Position numbers and translations under genes: made by a program
The notes under the pieces: model-generated
Told to the model about the DNA's origin: nothing
The model's input: only the letters and a program-made list of their open reading frames with translations
Database searches by the model: none
Origin: Bacteroidaceae bacterium
GTDB taxonomy: Bacteria; Bacteroidota; Bacteroidia; Bacteroidales; Bacteroidaceae
DNA length: 64,000 nucleotides
Assembly (NCBI GenBank): GCA_017647225.1
Contig: JAGCLA010000020.1
Location: 1-64,000, forward strand
Reading direction: 5' to 3'
Part shown: piece by piece, positions 17,838 to 26,011 of the stretch
Position numbering within the stretch: position 1 is the first letter of the stretch
How the letters are laid out: the number at the start of each line of letters is the position of its first letter

Positions 17838-18581
17838 TTATCTGATTCTTATTGTACTGTCGTTGGCTACAATTGTGTTTATTGAATCGGTATATGATTT
17901 CTGTAGGGTAGAGAACCTGTTCCAGTTGCTATGTACTTTCTTTACAAACGAAAGTGTTTCTTTCCAGCCTGCGAATTTGCCGTTGCGACAAACCGAATCG
18001 TTGTAGAATTCGGGCTTGCTCTTTAATATAAGGAACGAATCGACGCTGTTGTTCCATATAAATCTATTCTTGCCATGTTTCTTTGCAAGTTGCATGGCGT
18101 CTTGTATGTGTCCGTAGCCGGCATTGTACGACGCGAGTACAAAATTTATGCGTTCCTCTTTATTGCGTATGTATCTGAAGCGTTTGTCAAGTGCCTTCAA
18201 CAGTTCAGTAGCCGCCATAATGTTAGTTTTGCTGTCCATGTGCATTGAGTCGGGGATATCGAAACCTCGCATGGTGTTAGGCATGACCTGCATTACTCCG
18301 CACGCTCCGGCTTCGGATATGGCAGTGCTGTCGAAACGCGATTCGGTATATGCTATTGCAGCAACGAGTGTCCAATCGTAACCGAGGGCTTCGCTTGCTT
18401 CCCTGAAATCATCGTCATATTCCGACAGTTGTATATACTTTGGAATATAGGTGTATGTATCATCTTCGTAAACATCAGGCTCTTGTTTGTAGCTTTTGTT
18501 CACGAATGTTATGTAACCTGTTACTGTTAAAATAATTAACAGTAGTGATGACAACAGAAGATATGTGTTTTTTCTCTTCAT
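17838..18581 (-). CDS. Membrane-anchored lytic transglycosylase (SLT domain, MltF-like)
   Basis: This 247-residue protein cleaves peptidoglycan glycan strands. One N-terminal membrane anchor (residues about 6-27) is followed by the SLT domain with catalytic Glu in AYTESRFDSTAISEAGACGV, then MQVMPNTMRGF and the typical LASYNAGYGHIQDA. I chose ATG 18581 (MKRKNTYLLL) over the longer frame from 18641 because it puts a short basic stretch directly before the hydrophobic segment. No N-terminal solute-binding domain is present, so it is the short form. It probably faces the periplasm. Confidence 0.85.
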   Translation of the reverse strand: MKRKNTYLLLSSLLLIILTVTGYITFVNKSYKQEPDVYEDDTYTYIPKYIQLSEYDDDFREASEALGYDWTLVAAIAYTESRFDSTAISEAGACGVMQVMPNTMRGFDIPDSMHMDSKTNIMAATELLKALDKRFRYIRNKEERINFVLASYNAGYGHIQDAMQLAKKHGKNRFIWNNSVDSFLILKSKPEFYNDSVCRNGKFAGWKETLSFVKKVHSNWNRFSTLQKSYTDSINTIVANDSTIRIR

Positions 18582-18786
18582 TGATGATAAAATAAGGAAA
18601 AACAACGACTTTTGTGCTGTTTTAATTACTTTGCAAAACAAATATTTATTTTTTTTGAAAAAAAGTTTTTAATATTTTTTTTGATTTATTTTTTTTATTT
18701 TTCTTTGTGACAGAACGAATTAAAAAAAAGGAAGTTTCTGAATCGCCTAAAAGGGAGTAGGAATAACAAACAAAAAAGAAAAAACT

Positions 18787-19218
18787 ATGGCAAACTTGAA
18801 ATCTGGTATCGTTTTGAACGAAGGTGAAAACCTCGTAATGGAGTTGCAGGCTGAATTGTGGGCAACAAGTTCAAACCCTATTGCAAGAATGATTGGTGCA
18901 GTTAAAAGAATCATTGCAGCTATTTTGGGTTGTAAGAAAGAGGGTTATGTAGTAATTACTGACCAGCGCGTTATTGAGGTTCTTAGAGCAAAGAATTTCT
19001 ATGTATTCGATGCTGGTAAGGTTATCCGTTATCTATTGCCAAGCGGTATCAAAGAAATCGGTTACACAAAAGAACCTACATGCTTCTGCTTCTGCCAGGC
19101 TTATAACTTGTTCTATGAGGCTTATACACAGCGCACAACAGTTCTTCTCTCAGACGTTGACGAAGCTGGTGCACAGCGTGTTGTTGACTCTTTCTACAAT
19201 GCTTTGTATAAGAAATAA
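18787..19218 (+). CDS. Small PH-domain-like protein, first gene of the accessory island
   Basis: This is a 143-residue protein without a signal peptide. The strand pattern in the middle (GYVVITDQRVIEVLRAKNFYV) resembles bacterial PH-like (bPH) domains, where a membrane-near beta-barrel follows a helical start. I infer this from pattern only. The Cys-rich bit CFCFCQAYNLF (residues about 100-110) is unusual. The stop overlaps the start of the next gene by one base (ATAATG), so the two are translated together. It sits downstream of a very AT-rich region of about 150 nt. The function is unknown. Confidence 0.55.
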   Translation: MANLKSGIVLNEGENLVMELQAELWATSSNPIARMIGAVKRIIAAILGCKKEGYVVITDQRVIEVLRAKNFYVFDAGKVIRYLLPSGIKEIGYTKEPTCFCFCQAYNLFYEAYTQRTTVLLSDVDEAGAQRVVDSFYNALYKK

Positions 19219-19685
19219 TGTCAAGTAGAATATCTACATTCGGAAGATTTAACTATTTGAATATATATGCCTACCTTCTGCTGATTATGGGGGTAGGCAT
19301 ATCCTTTTTGCCCTTATATAAGGTTCATTGGCTCTTGCTTGTAGCTCAAATCATTACCGTAATTGCCATGCTGCACGTATCAGTAAAGATATTCAACAGT
19401 TGGGGTAGTAAAAAAAGGAGTTATGCAGTGCTGATGGAACGTAATCGTAACGGTGTGCGCGAAGAGACATTCAAGGAGTATATGCTGGCACCGTGCGGAC
19501 GTTTGTTGGTCAAGATAGTATTAAGCGACTTGGGAGAACGTCACCAATATAAAAAATTAAGTAAAATGTACTCCATTACACTCTCCAATTGCATCAACGC
19601 AGTGAAGGAGAGCCGCAAGCCGAAGCGGACTGTCGTTTATGTGGCAGGAAAGAAGGTCGGACAATCTGAAGATAAACAGAATTGA
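19218..19685 (+). CDS. Small membrane protein, unknown function
   Basis: This is a 155-residue protein with two hydrophobic segments (about residues 15-33 and 37-60), followed by a basic cytoplasmic tail rich in Lys and Arg. The pattern LAPCGRLLVKIVLSDLG after the membrane part suggests a folded helix bundle. I do not recognise a family. It is coupled to the PH-like gene by a one-base overlap and converges on the putative regulator gene at 19695 with only 9 nt between. The partner gene and the membrane location suggest the pair works at the inner membrane. Confidence 0.55.
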   Translation: MSSRISTFGRFNYLNIYAYLLLIMGVGISFLPLYKVHWLLLVAQIITVIAMLHVSVKIFNSWGSKKRSYAVLMERNRNGVREETFKEYMLAPCGRLLVKIVLSDLGERHQYKKLSKMYSITLSNCINAVKESRKPKRTVVYVAGKKVGQSEDKQN

Positions 19686-19694
19686 TACAAGGCT

Positions 19695-20282
19695 TTACTC
19701 TGTTATCATTTCCACACTGCTTAAACCGTTTATTTGTCCAACTACATAACGTGCGTTGCTTTCTTCTGCCTCACCGTTGCGTGTAAATTTGTCCATGTAG
19801 AGTTCTCTGCTTGTCTGTATCTGAAAACAGCGGAACGTGTCACCGGGTTTTATGCTTGAATTTTCTGTTCTTATGGCTACGAAGCGGTAATCACCGAGGT
19901 ATTCGATGTCACACACTCTGTCGGGCCTCCAAGTGAGTCTTACACGGTCGCCTTTCTTCAGGTTGTTGCAGTTTATTATATCAATGTTTTCAAAGAGCAC
20001 GGAATCTTTGCTGTTCAATAGTGCTTTACAGAATTTTTCCCAATTGCCGGCATCAATAAATTCGGCAAGTATATCGAGTATGCGTTCCGAAACATTGTTG
20101 GCATTACGAGTGGAGTATCCCCAAAGACGCTCGAATGTGGTAATGGATATATGCTCCTTGCATTTTTCCTCTATAAGTACTGAAAGCTTAACGAATTTGT
20201 CGTGTCCGTTAATTTTTCCAACGACTTTCTCCACCTCTTCGCGTAACGCCTTTACTTGTTGATTCTCTATATTTATTCTCAT
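19695..20282 (-). CDS. Putative regulator with N-terminal helix-turn-helix-like region
   Basis: This is a 195-residue soluble protein. Residues about 25-70 (KLSVLIEEKCKEHISITTF, then ERLWGYSTRNANNVSERILD) resemble a Bacteroidales family in which a helix-turn-helix-like pattern with RLWGY precedes a C-terminal beta domain. The C-terminal half is beta-rich, with KKGDRVRLTWRPDR and YLGDYRFVAIRTENSSIKPGD, resembling an SH3-like or barrel ligand domain. It is divergent from the protein kinase gene with 87 nt between, a usual layout for a local regulator. The DNA-binding role is an inference. Confidence 0.5.
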   Translation of the reverse strand: MRINIENQQVKALREEVEKVVGKINGHDKFVKLSVLIEEKCKEHISITTFERLWGYSTRNANNVSERILDILAEFIDAGNWEKFCKALLNSKDSVLFENIDIINCNNLKKGDRVRLTWRPDRVCDIEYLGDYRFVAIRTENSSIKPGDTFRCFQIQTSRELYMDKFTRNGEAEESNARYVVGQINGLSSVEMITE

Positions 20283-20309
20283 AATTATGCATACAGGTTG
20301 TTACAAATA

Positions 20310-20317
20310 CAAAATTA
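20310..20317 (-). promoter_or_regulatory. -7 box for the putative regulator gene
   Basis: The minus strand reads TAATTTTG, matching TAnnTTTG, 27 nt upstream of the ATG at 20282. Confidence 0.45.
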
Positions 20318-20369
20318 AGTCATATATTTGAAAAAAATAAGATAAACTTTTGTCATATTTTGTCATTTT

Positions 20370-21545
20370 ATGTCTGAAAGTGAAATATTGATGCCTACAA
20401 GCAATGCTGTTGACTACTCTTCGTCATATTCTATGCCGGAGGTCTATATCACAACCTCCTCGGCTGTGCTGTATCGTGTGCGTAAAGCCGGTAAGTATTT
20501 CATTATAAAGACACCTAAAGAAAATTCAGGTCAGGCACAAGCTCTGCTGAAGCGCGAATATGAAATGTCGTTGGGTAAGTCGCACCCCAATATAGTTAAT
20601 GTCTTTACTTTTGAGTCATCGACACCTGTCGGCTCGGGAATAGTGATGGAGTATATCGACGGCAGGACATTAAACGAGTTCATTGCCGAAAATCCTTCAC
20701 TTGCTGTTCGTAACAGAGTGTTCGTTCAACTCTTGCAGGCGGTTTCGTATATTCACCGTTGCGGGGTAGTGCATAACGATATAAAGCCGGAGAATATAAT
20801 AATCACACGCAGCGACAACGATGTAAAACTGATAGACTTCGGCCTTGCCGACAACGATGCCTATTATCTGGCACACACGCTTGGTTGCACACGTGCATAT
20901 GCTTCACCCGAATTGCTTGCGCGCGATAAGGATATTGATGCCCGTAGCGACATTTATTCCTTGGGAATGATAATGCAGAAACTTTTCGGCAGCCGTTATT
21001 CGCGTATTACAAAGCGTTGCCTGTATAAGGAAAAACAGAAACGTTATAACAATGCCGACGAACTGCTTGCTGCAGTAAGACATTATCACAGACCGTTGGC
21101 TGTTGTCTTGTCGATAGTGTTTGCTATAATAATCTCTTTACCATTATTATATATAGGGCGCACAATTGTAATGCAGAATGAACAGGCTAAAGCCGAATTG
21201 CGCCTTTTTGAAAGTATAGAGCATGAGGTCGAGAATATATACTCGGTAACAGCAGATTCGCTGGCACATGCTACATATTACGAATTTGCATGTAATAATA
21301 TACTCTCTTTCTGGGAGAGACTTTCCGTGTATAACGATAAAGAGATATCTACGATTACTTCGTCCGATTTATACACAAAAGCAACAGCCTATTATGCTAA
21401 AAAAGTAGCGGACTGCAGCGATAAGCTATGGAGTATAGCAAAGACTTTGCCGTTGTATTCAATGCAAGGATTGAGTAGTGAAGAGCTCTTGTACTATAAC
21501 AATCTTATCGCAAAGCGTAAGCCGTATTCTCCTTATAATAAATGA
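20370..21545 (+). CDS. Membrane-anchored Ser/Thr protein kinase
   Basis: This is a 391-residue Hanks-type kinase. The ATP-anchoring Lys is K47 (FIIKTP). The catalytic loop is GVVHNDIKPEN with H135, N136 and D137, so HRD reads HND while the catalytic Asp is kept. The metal-binding DFG is at 156-158, and CTRAYASPELL forms the activation/P+1 segment. The missing Arg of HRD suggests the RD-type activation-loop phosphorylation switch is not used. A membrane segment follows at about 242-264, and about 125 residues lie outside, presumably as a periplasmic sensor with no recognised domain. It is unlike PASTA kinases. The gene is divergent from the putative regulator and lies upstream of the structured RNA and DUF4230 genes. 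Confidence 0.88.
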   Translation: MSESEILMPTSNAVDYSSSYSMPEVYITTSSAVLYRVRKAGKYFIIKTPKENSGQAQALLKREYEMSLGKSHPNIVNVFTFESSTPVGSGIVMEYIDGRTLNEFIAENPSLAVRNRVFVQLLQAVSYIHRCGVVHNDIKPENIIITRSDNDVKLIDFGLADNDAYYLAHTLGCTRAYASPELLARDKDIDARSDIYSLGMIMQKLFGSRYSRITKRCLYKEKQKRYNNADELLAAVRHYHRPLAVVLSIVFAIIISLPLLYIGRTIVMQNEQAKAELRLFESIEHEVENIYSVTADSLAHATYYEFACNNILSFWERLSVYNDKEISTITSSDLYTKATAYYAKKVADCSDKLWSIAKTLPLYSMQGLSSEELLYYNNLIAKRKPYSPYNK

Positions 21546-21796
21546 CGTTCCGTTTCAGGACAACTTGGAGTCGTTTGTCATTTTTTTTCATTTTTGCCTG
21601 AACGGGTGGCTTTTCTTGCAACCATTGAGAAATCGCATATACAGTATTGCCAAATGCTGTATATGTGTTCTATGTTTCTGTTTATGAACGCGAAAATTAT
21701 ATCGGGAATAATGGCTGAATTCTTATAACTGACAAGAAAATGACAAGGCTGTATAACCTTTTTTATCATATTTTTGCGAAAAAGCAGCAGTACTCC
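21546..21796 (+). other. Noncoding stretch between kinase gene and structured RNA
   Basis: I see no convincing gene here. A TATTTTTG box at 21770-21777 is a full -7 match but lacks a -33 TTTG at the right distance. Short open frames on both strands have no start context or homologous look. Confidence 0.4.
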
Positions 21797-21826
21797 TTGT
21801 TTGTTTGTTAAAAAGTCTTATTTTCG
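21797..21826 (+). promoter_or_regulatory. Promoter for the structured RNA
   Basis: TTG at 21797-21799, a 19-nt spacer and TATTTTCG at 21819-21826 fit the Bacteroidota promoter. Transcription would start near 21832, just before the first hairpin. Confidence 0.6.
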
Positions 21827-21831
21827 CAGAT

Positions 21832-22042
21832 GACATAACAATTAAACACGCGAGTGTTTGACATTCTCGCTGATGAACCTAGGAAATTCATTAACGGTAA
21901 GAGAGTGCAAACCCTGTCGCAGGTGGTGTGTACGCCCTTGGTGTATGCATACATTTAGCGTAGGCTGTTGCTTTTCTCTTTACACGGTTTTCCTAGGACC
22001 TATCAGCGGAGATTAAGTAATTAGTCTACGCTTCTTTTTTTT
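21832..22042 (+). ncRNA. Unidentified structured RNA or regulatory leader (about 210 nt) ending in a U-tract
   Basis: Direct pairing in order: AAACAC/GTGTTT closing a GCGA tetraloop (21844-21859). Then comes a long interrupted stem made of CGCTGAT/ATCAGCG (21868-21874 with 22002-22008), CCTAGGAAA/TTTCCTAGG (21878-21886 with 21989-21997), GTAAGAGA/TCTCtTTAC (21897-21904 with 21975-21983) and GCAA/TTGC (21907-21910 with 21968-21971). The tip holds small hairpins, including TGTA-TGCA-TACA (21942-21953). A separate 11-bp helix, AGCGTAGGCTG (21957-21967) with 22022-22032, conflicts with the long stem or forms a pseudoknot with it, and runs straight into TTCTTTTTTTT (22032-22042). A smaller hairpin, AGATTAA-GTAA-TTAGTCT (22010-22027), is a third option. 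This resembles an aptamer plus terminator switch 50 nt before the DUF4230 gene, but a free 6S-like RNA is also possible. Confidence 0.6.
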
Positions 22043-22092
22043 ATACCGGGAGCGAAGGCTTGTGAGGATAATTTTAAATTTAATTATATACT

Positions 22093-22653
22093 ATGAAAAA
22101 ACTTACAACACTTTTGCTGTTTGTCTCATTGTTTTTATGCTCTTGTAGCAATAAAAAAGAGCAAGTTGAAAAGGCGATGGACAAAGCTGTCGCATGTGCT
22201 GAATTGGGTACTGTAGAATATACTGTTACCAAGCTTATTATGACAAACGACAACGAGTTTTATAAGTTGGGCGACAGAAAAATTATTTTCTCATGTCGTA
22301 CAACCATGAAGGCCGGTATTGATCTCGCAGAGTTTAAGAAGGAAGACGCTGTAATTTCGGACCGTGGTAAGACCGTTACAATCAACCTTCCTCAACCAAA
22401 AATCCTTTTGTTCAATATGGCAGCTGAGGATATTAAGATGGAGTATTCAAAAGTGACAGGTTTGCGCACCAGTTTCAATACCGAAGAGCGTAACGACCTT
22501 CTCAAGCAAGGCGAAAAGGCAATTCTTGACGACGCTGCCAATTTAGGAATCTATGACGATGCAAAGGAGAATGCAACCGAATTCTTTAAGGCATTGCTTG
22601 CCCATAGCGGTTTCGAGAATATAAATGTATGCTTTAAGGAAGCACAAAAGTAA
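22093..22653 (+). CDS. DUF4230 lipoprotein
   Basis: This is a 186-residue protein with a lipoprotein signal (MKKLTTLLLFVSLFLCSCSN; lipobox FLCSC). The body carries the DUF4230 pattern: AELGTVEYTVTKLI at the N-terminal side, then FSCRTTMKAGIDLAEFK, DRGKTVTINLPQPKI, and a C-terminal helix pair that includes FFKALLAHSGFENINVCF. DUF4230 proteins are membrane-associated and of unknown function. The start lies 50 nt after the U-tract of the structured RNA, with no clear promoter of its own, so read-through from the RNA is likely to control it. A diverged second DUF4230 gene follows. Confidence 0.75.
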   Translation: MKKLTTLLLFVSLFLCSCSNKKEQVEKAMDKAVACAELGTVEYTVTKLIMTNDNEFYKLGDRKIIFSCRTTMKAGIDLAEFKKEDAVISDRGKTVTINLPQPKILLFNMAAEDIKMEYSKVTGLRTSFNTEERNDLLKQGEKAILDDAANLGIYDDAKENATEFFKALLAHSGFENINVCFKEAQK

Positions 22654-22716
22654 AAGAAACAAACTCTTGTGAGTGAAATAAAAGAATTGGTTGAAATACT
22701 TAATAAAGATTGAGCT

Positions 22717-23775
22717 ATGGATATAAAAGATAATAAGAATAATCAGGTAACTGATGAAAATGTAAATATCGAAAACAATGCAGCTGCCAATGAAAATGTA
22801 AATATCGAAAACGATGCAGCTGCCAATGATAATGTGCCTGCTGTAGGCGATAAAGCTGAGAAAGAAGACTCTGTGGCTGACAAAGTGGTAAAGGTGGTTA
22901 AAACCGCGAAATCAGTGGCCAAGGGAGTGGGAAAAACTGCAAAGACAGCTGGTGAAGTCGGTGGTAAGGTATTGGATATTGTAGGGACTGTTGCCGGTGG
23001 TGCAGCAAAGTCAGCAGGTTTGTTTACGAGTATTTCTTCATTCGTTTTTGCCAACCTTCAAACTATACTCATTAGTATGGCTGTGACAGCAGTCGCTGCT
23101 GTAGCCGGATTTATAATCAAGGACATGATTGAAGGTCCAAAAATTGAAGATACGGCAAACGTAGTTGAAGAGGTAAAGAAAATTTCGGAATTGACAACAG
23201 CTTGCTTCTACGAGGAAAGTGTGATACAAAAGGAGAAAACTACAACCAAGAAGCATTGGATTAAAAACGAAATAGACACAGTAAAGCACTCTATTGTACT
23301 TACAGCATTATGTAAAGTACGTGCAGGATACGACCTTTCAAAGCTTGGCGATAACGATCTGATAGTCAAAGGTGATACAATAAGCATAAAGTTGCCGGCT
23401 CCACAGATATTTGATGTAATAAGCAATCCTTCCGATTATAAGGTATTTGAAAGTGCCGGTGATTGGAGTCACGAAGAGATTGTTGCAATGCAGGTTGAGA
23501 GAAAGGAACGCGTTTTGCAGAATGCACTCGATCACAATATCCTTGAGAAAGCCAATAATATAGGTAAGGGTCGTGTTCTTACACTCTTCCAGAGCATGGG
23601 CTTCAATGTGATAAACATTACTGTTACCGAAGTACCTGCACGCGTGAAGCCTGCAGTTCCTGCAGTAGAACCTGTTGCACCTGTTGAGGAGCCTGTAACC
23701 GAACCGGCACCGGTTGAAGAGGCACCTGCTGTTGAAGAACAGATGCCTATTGATACACTCTCACAAGTATTATAA
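22717..23775 (+). CDS. DUF4230 membrane protein with repetitive N-terminus
   Basis: This is a 352-residue protein. The N-terminus has a short duplication, ENVNIEN(N/D)AAAN (residues about 14-39), then a Lys/Ala/Val-rich amphipathic stretch. A hydrophobic segment at about 108-132 is followed by the DUF4230 domain (about 150-310, with CKVRAGYDLSKLGDNDLIV and VKGDTISIKLPAPQI). A Pro/Glu/Val-rich tail follows (VEPVAPVEEPVTEP type). The conserved DUF4230 pattern (tyrosine/arginine strands, then KLPAPQI) matches the preceding lipoprotein. The N-terminal side is cytoplasmic, and the domain is probably periplasmic. The tail may span the periplasm or bind cell wall; this is inference. Confidence 0.7.
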   Translation: MDIKDNKNNQVTDENVNIENNAAANENVNIENDAAANDNVPAVGDKAEKEDSVADKVVKVVKTAKSVAKGVGKTAKTAGEVGGKVLDIVGTVAGGAAKSAGLFTSISSFVFANLQTILISMAVTAVAAVAGFIIKDMIEGPKIEDTANVVEEVKKISELTTACFYEESVIQKEKTTTKKHWIKNEIDTVKHSIVLTALCKVRAGYDLSKLGDNDLIVKGDTISIKLPAPQIFDVISNPSDYKVFESAGDWSHEEIVAMQVERKERVLQNALDHNILEKANNIGKGRVLTLFQSMGFNVINITVTEVPARVKPAVPAVEPVAPVEEPVTEPAPVEEAPAVEEQMPIDTLSQVL

Positions 23776-23794
23776 TGCGACAAATGATATAATT

Positions 23795-23977
23795 ATGGTA
23801 CTTTTTGATATAGGGGCTTTATTGTTCTTGACTGGCCTTTTTTTGGTAATATATACCTTCTTCAAGAAAGCACCTGGAGCAGCTATACTCTTCGTTATAA
23901 TGTCGTTGATTGGAGGTGTGTTAATGCTTATTGCGTATTATGGGGTTATGGGCAACAAATCGATATTTGATTTTTGA
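23795..23977 (+). CDS. Small two-helix membrane protein, 60 residues
   Basis: Two hydrophobic segments (about residues 3-23 and 29-50) are separated by a short basic turn (FFKKAPG). It resembles many uncharacterised two-helix bacterial proteins. I chose ATG 23795 (MVLFDIGALLF), because the longer frame starts inside the preceding gene. It lies 19 nt after the DUF4230 gene and 46 nt before the OmpA-domain gene, so it probably belongs to the same transcript. Confidence 0.6.
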   Translation: MVLFDIGALLFLTGLFLVIYTFFKKAPGAAILFVIMSLIGGVLMLIAYYGVMGNKSIFDF

Positions 23978-24023
23978 TTTTGCAATACAAACTAAAACAT
24001 TAATAATATAAAACAAAAAGACT

Positions 24024-25337
24024 ATGGCAGATTTCACATTTGATGGTCGTGTAAAGGTAAAGACCTTAAAAGACGAATTTAAAAAGAACTTTGGCGCCAC
24101 ACTCCGTGTCTACACAAACATTGCTTGCGAGGGAGAGCAGGCTGCCGATGACGCAACACTTGCATCAATCCGTGCAGAGGGTTGCTCTGGCGGCGAGTTC
24201 TCTGTTAAGGGAAACATGAAGGTAAGTTCTTTTGAAAAAAAGGTTGCCGAACTTTACGGTATTGGTGTTCAGGTGGCAAATGCCGATGATACAGAGTTTG
24301 CCGATGACGCAGCAACACTTATGGGTGCCGCAGCAACAGCATCGGCTGAGAGTGGTCACGGACATGCTGTTGAAAAACCGGCTGCTGCTGACGAGACACC
24401 AAAAGTAGAGGCTAGCGCTGCAGAACTTGCAAGTGCACGTGTAAGAGTTTACGGCAAGGCGCAGAACCGTACAGCATTGGGTATTGTGCATGCCTATATG
24501 GTAATGTATCCACAGGCTACATTGGAGGATTTGCGCAAGGCATTCCCTAATGCAATCAACCCTGATAAAGGCAGTGATGAAATTTTCATCTATGCCGAGG
24601 AGAAGGGTACTACAGGTGATTGGAACAACTATTTCAAGGGTGAGGACGAGTTGCTCACTACTGGTGACGGCCGCAAAGTCGCGTTTGTGATGATGTGGAC
24701 AAAGCCCAACTTCGAGCGCATTGTAGCTCACGCAAAACAGTATGGCATTCTTGTTGCCGATTTTGAGAAGGCCGATGGTGGAGCCAAGAAGGGTGGTTTC
24801 CGTCTCGAATATCTCAACGGTTATGTTCCACCTGTACCCGGAAAGAAAAAATCACTCCTTTGGTTGTGGATTCTACTTGTACTTTTGCTTGCTGTTGTTG
24901 CAGCAATCTTCGCATTGCGTAAACCCGAGGTAGTAGAGGTTGAGAAGGTTGTAGAAGTTGAAAAGGTAGTAGAGGTTGAAAAAATCGTGTATATCGACCG
25001 CATCGAGGAAATCGAGAAGAACTTCAATGCTGCCCAGTTTGAACAGGGAAAGGCCGAACTCTCCGAGGATGCAAAGTTCGTGCTTCACGACCTTGCAAAG
25101 GAATTAATAAAGCATCCCGAGGTGAAATTGCGTATCGTAGGTCACACTTCAGCCGAGGGCGACCCAGCATTCAACCAGAAACTTTCACAGGCACGTGCTC
25201 AGGCAGCTGTCGATTTCATCGTTAGCCGTGGTGTCGATGCTTCACGTCTTGAGGCCGAGGGTAAGGGTTCAAGCGAACTCATTGACGAGAACAATCCTGA
25301 CGTTAACCGTCGTACCGAGTTTATCATTCTTGAATAA
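24024..25337 (+). CDS. OmpA-domain protein with N-terminal copy of the small island domain
   Basis: This is a 437-residue modular protein. Residues 1 to about 100 are a copy of the recurring domain found alone at 26430 and 28240 (FDGRVKVKTLKDEFKKNFG, ADDATLASIRAEG, FEKKVAELYGIGVQVANADD). A second cytoplasmic domain spans about 135-265. Then come one membrane segment (about 276-297) and a Val/Glu heptad stretch (VEKVVEVEKVVEVEKIV). The OmpA C-terminal peptidoglycan-binding domain follows (about 333-437, with IVGHTSAEGDPAFNQKLSQA and SRLEAEGKGSSE). It therefore ties a cytoplasmic domain to the cell wall across the inner membrane. It has no signal peptide, so the N-terminus is inside the cell. 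Confidence 0.8.
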   Translation: MADFTFDGRVKVKTLKDEFKKNFGATLRVYTNIACEGEQAADDATLASIRAEGCSGGEFSVKGNMKVSSFEKKVAELYGIGVQVANADDTEFADDAATLMGAAATASAESGHGHAVEKPAAADETPKVEASAAELASARVRVYGKAQNRTALGIVHAYMVMYPQATLEDLRKAFPNAINPDKGSDEIFIYAEEKGTTGDWNNYFKGEDELLTTGDGRKVAFVMMWTKPNFERIVAHAKQYGILVADFEKADGGAKKGGFRLEYLNGYVPPVPGKKKSLLWLWILLVLLLAVVAAIFALRKPEVVEVEKVVEVEKVVEVEKIVYIDRIEEIEKNFNAAQFEQGKAELSEDAKFVLHDLAKELIKHPEVKLRIVGHTSAEGDPAFNQKLSQARAQAAVDFIVSRGVDASRLEAEGKGSSELIDENNPDVNRRTEFIILE

Positions 25338-25360
25338 TAACCTTATAAAAATTAAAGTAT

Positions 25361-25510
25361 ATGGCAGTAAAGAAGACTACGGTCAAGAAGACCAAGGACG
25401 GTACTGTTGACAAACGTACCAAGGAGGGCAAGGCTATTGCCGAGCGTATGGCAAAGGCTCGTGCTGAGAAGAACAGCCTCAAGAACAGAATTAAAAGATT
25501 GTTTAAGTAA
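25361..25510 (+). CDS. Small basic protein, 49 residues
   Basis: The ATG at 25361 opens MAVKKTTVKKTKDGTVDK and ends KNRIKRLFK before the stop at 25508. Lys, Arg and Thr dominate, with no membrane segment. It lies 23 nt after the OmpA-domain gene and 9 nt before the TerB-like gene, so its spacing fits a real gene. A decayed relative (Thr/Lys/Arg-rich) appears at 28645-28774. Possible nucleic-acid or membrane-surface binding is inference only. Confidence 0.55.
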   Translation: MAVKKTTVKKTKDGTVDKRTKEGKAIAERMAKARAEKNSLKNRIKRLFK

Positions 25511-25519
25511 GTTAGATTA

Positions 25520-25936
25520 ATGAGTATGAATACAGAAATCAAACATATAGCAGCGTTGGTGGCAACTGCCATCTGGGCCGATGGCGAGTACGATGCAGCC
25601 GAGAAGATTGTTGTAGCAGAAATTGCCGATGCATTTGAACTTGGTGCCGAGGAGTTTGCAGCAGCTGTTGAGGCTGAGCTTGCAGTCGTAGAACCAATGA
25701 ACGAGGAAGAGGTTAATGCTTACATCCTTGAGCACTCGGCCGAGGTGGATGACGAAGAGGCCGAGATGTTGTTGCAGGCTGTTCTGCAGGTGGTAATTGT
25801 TGACGGCATACTTGGTGAGGAAGAGGTTGACAATGTATTGTCAATTGCATCGGCACTTGGTATCGACGACGCACGTGCAGTGCTCATGCTTGCCGACCTT
25901 GTTAAGGAGGAACCCGAATTGCAGGTTGAACTTTAA
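25520..25936 (+). CDS. TerB-like (tellurite-resistance/DjlA N-domain) protein
   Basis: This is a 138-residue, very acidic all-helical cytoplasmic protein. The two halves have the TerB-family repeat look: AALVATAIWADGEYDAAEKI near residue 11 and LLQAVLQVVIVDGILGEEEV near residue 84, each with the acidic turn after a hydrophobic helix typical of TerB and the DjlA N-domain. TerB proteins in other bacteria associate with TerD/TerC and with phage or stress-defence islands. No TerD or TerC is seen here. The neighbours (kinase, OmpA, small repeat-domain proteins) suggest a membrane-linked stress module. Confidence 0.72.
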   Translation: MSMNTEIKHIAALVATAIWADGEYDAAEKIVVAEIADAFELGAEEFAAAVEAELAVVEPMNEEEVNAYILEHSAEVDDEEAEMLLQAVLQVVIVDGILGEEEVDNVLSIASALGIDDARAVLMLADLVKEEPELQVEL

Positions 25937-26011
25937 TTGAAGTTCTTATAGCCCCGGCAAGGGTGATACCTTTCCGGGGTACAAATAATTTAACATATAA
26001 AAAATACGATT

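Noticed and set aside
21578..21769. Short minus-strand frame after the kinase gene
   Set aside because: It has no start context, no neighbours in the same direction and no protein-like pattern.
21832..22042. Assignment of the structured RNA as SRP RNA, tmRNA or RNase P RNA
   Set aside because: None of their hallmark sequences is present. A 6S-like identity was not excluded but not supported either.
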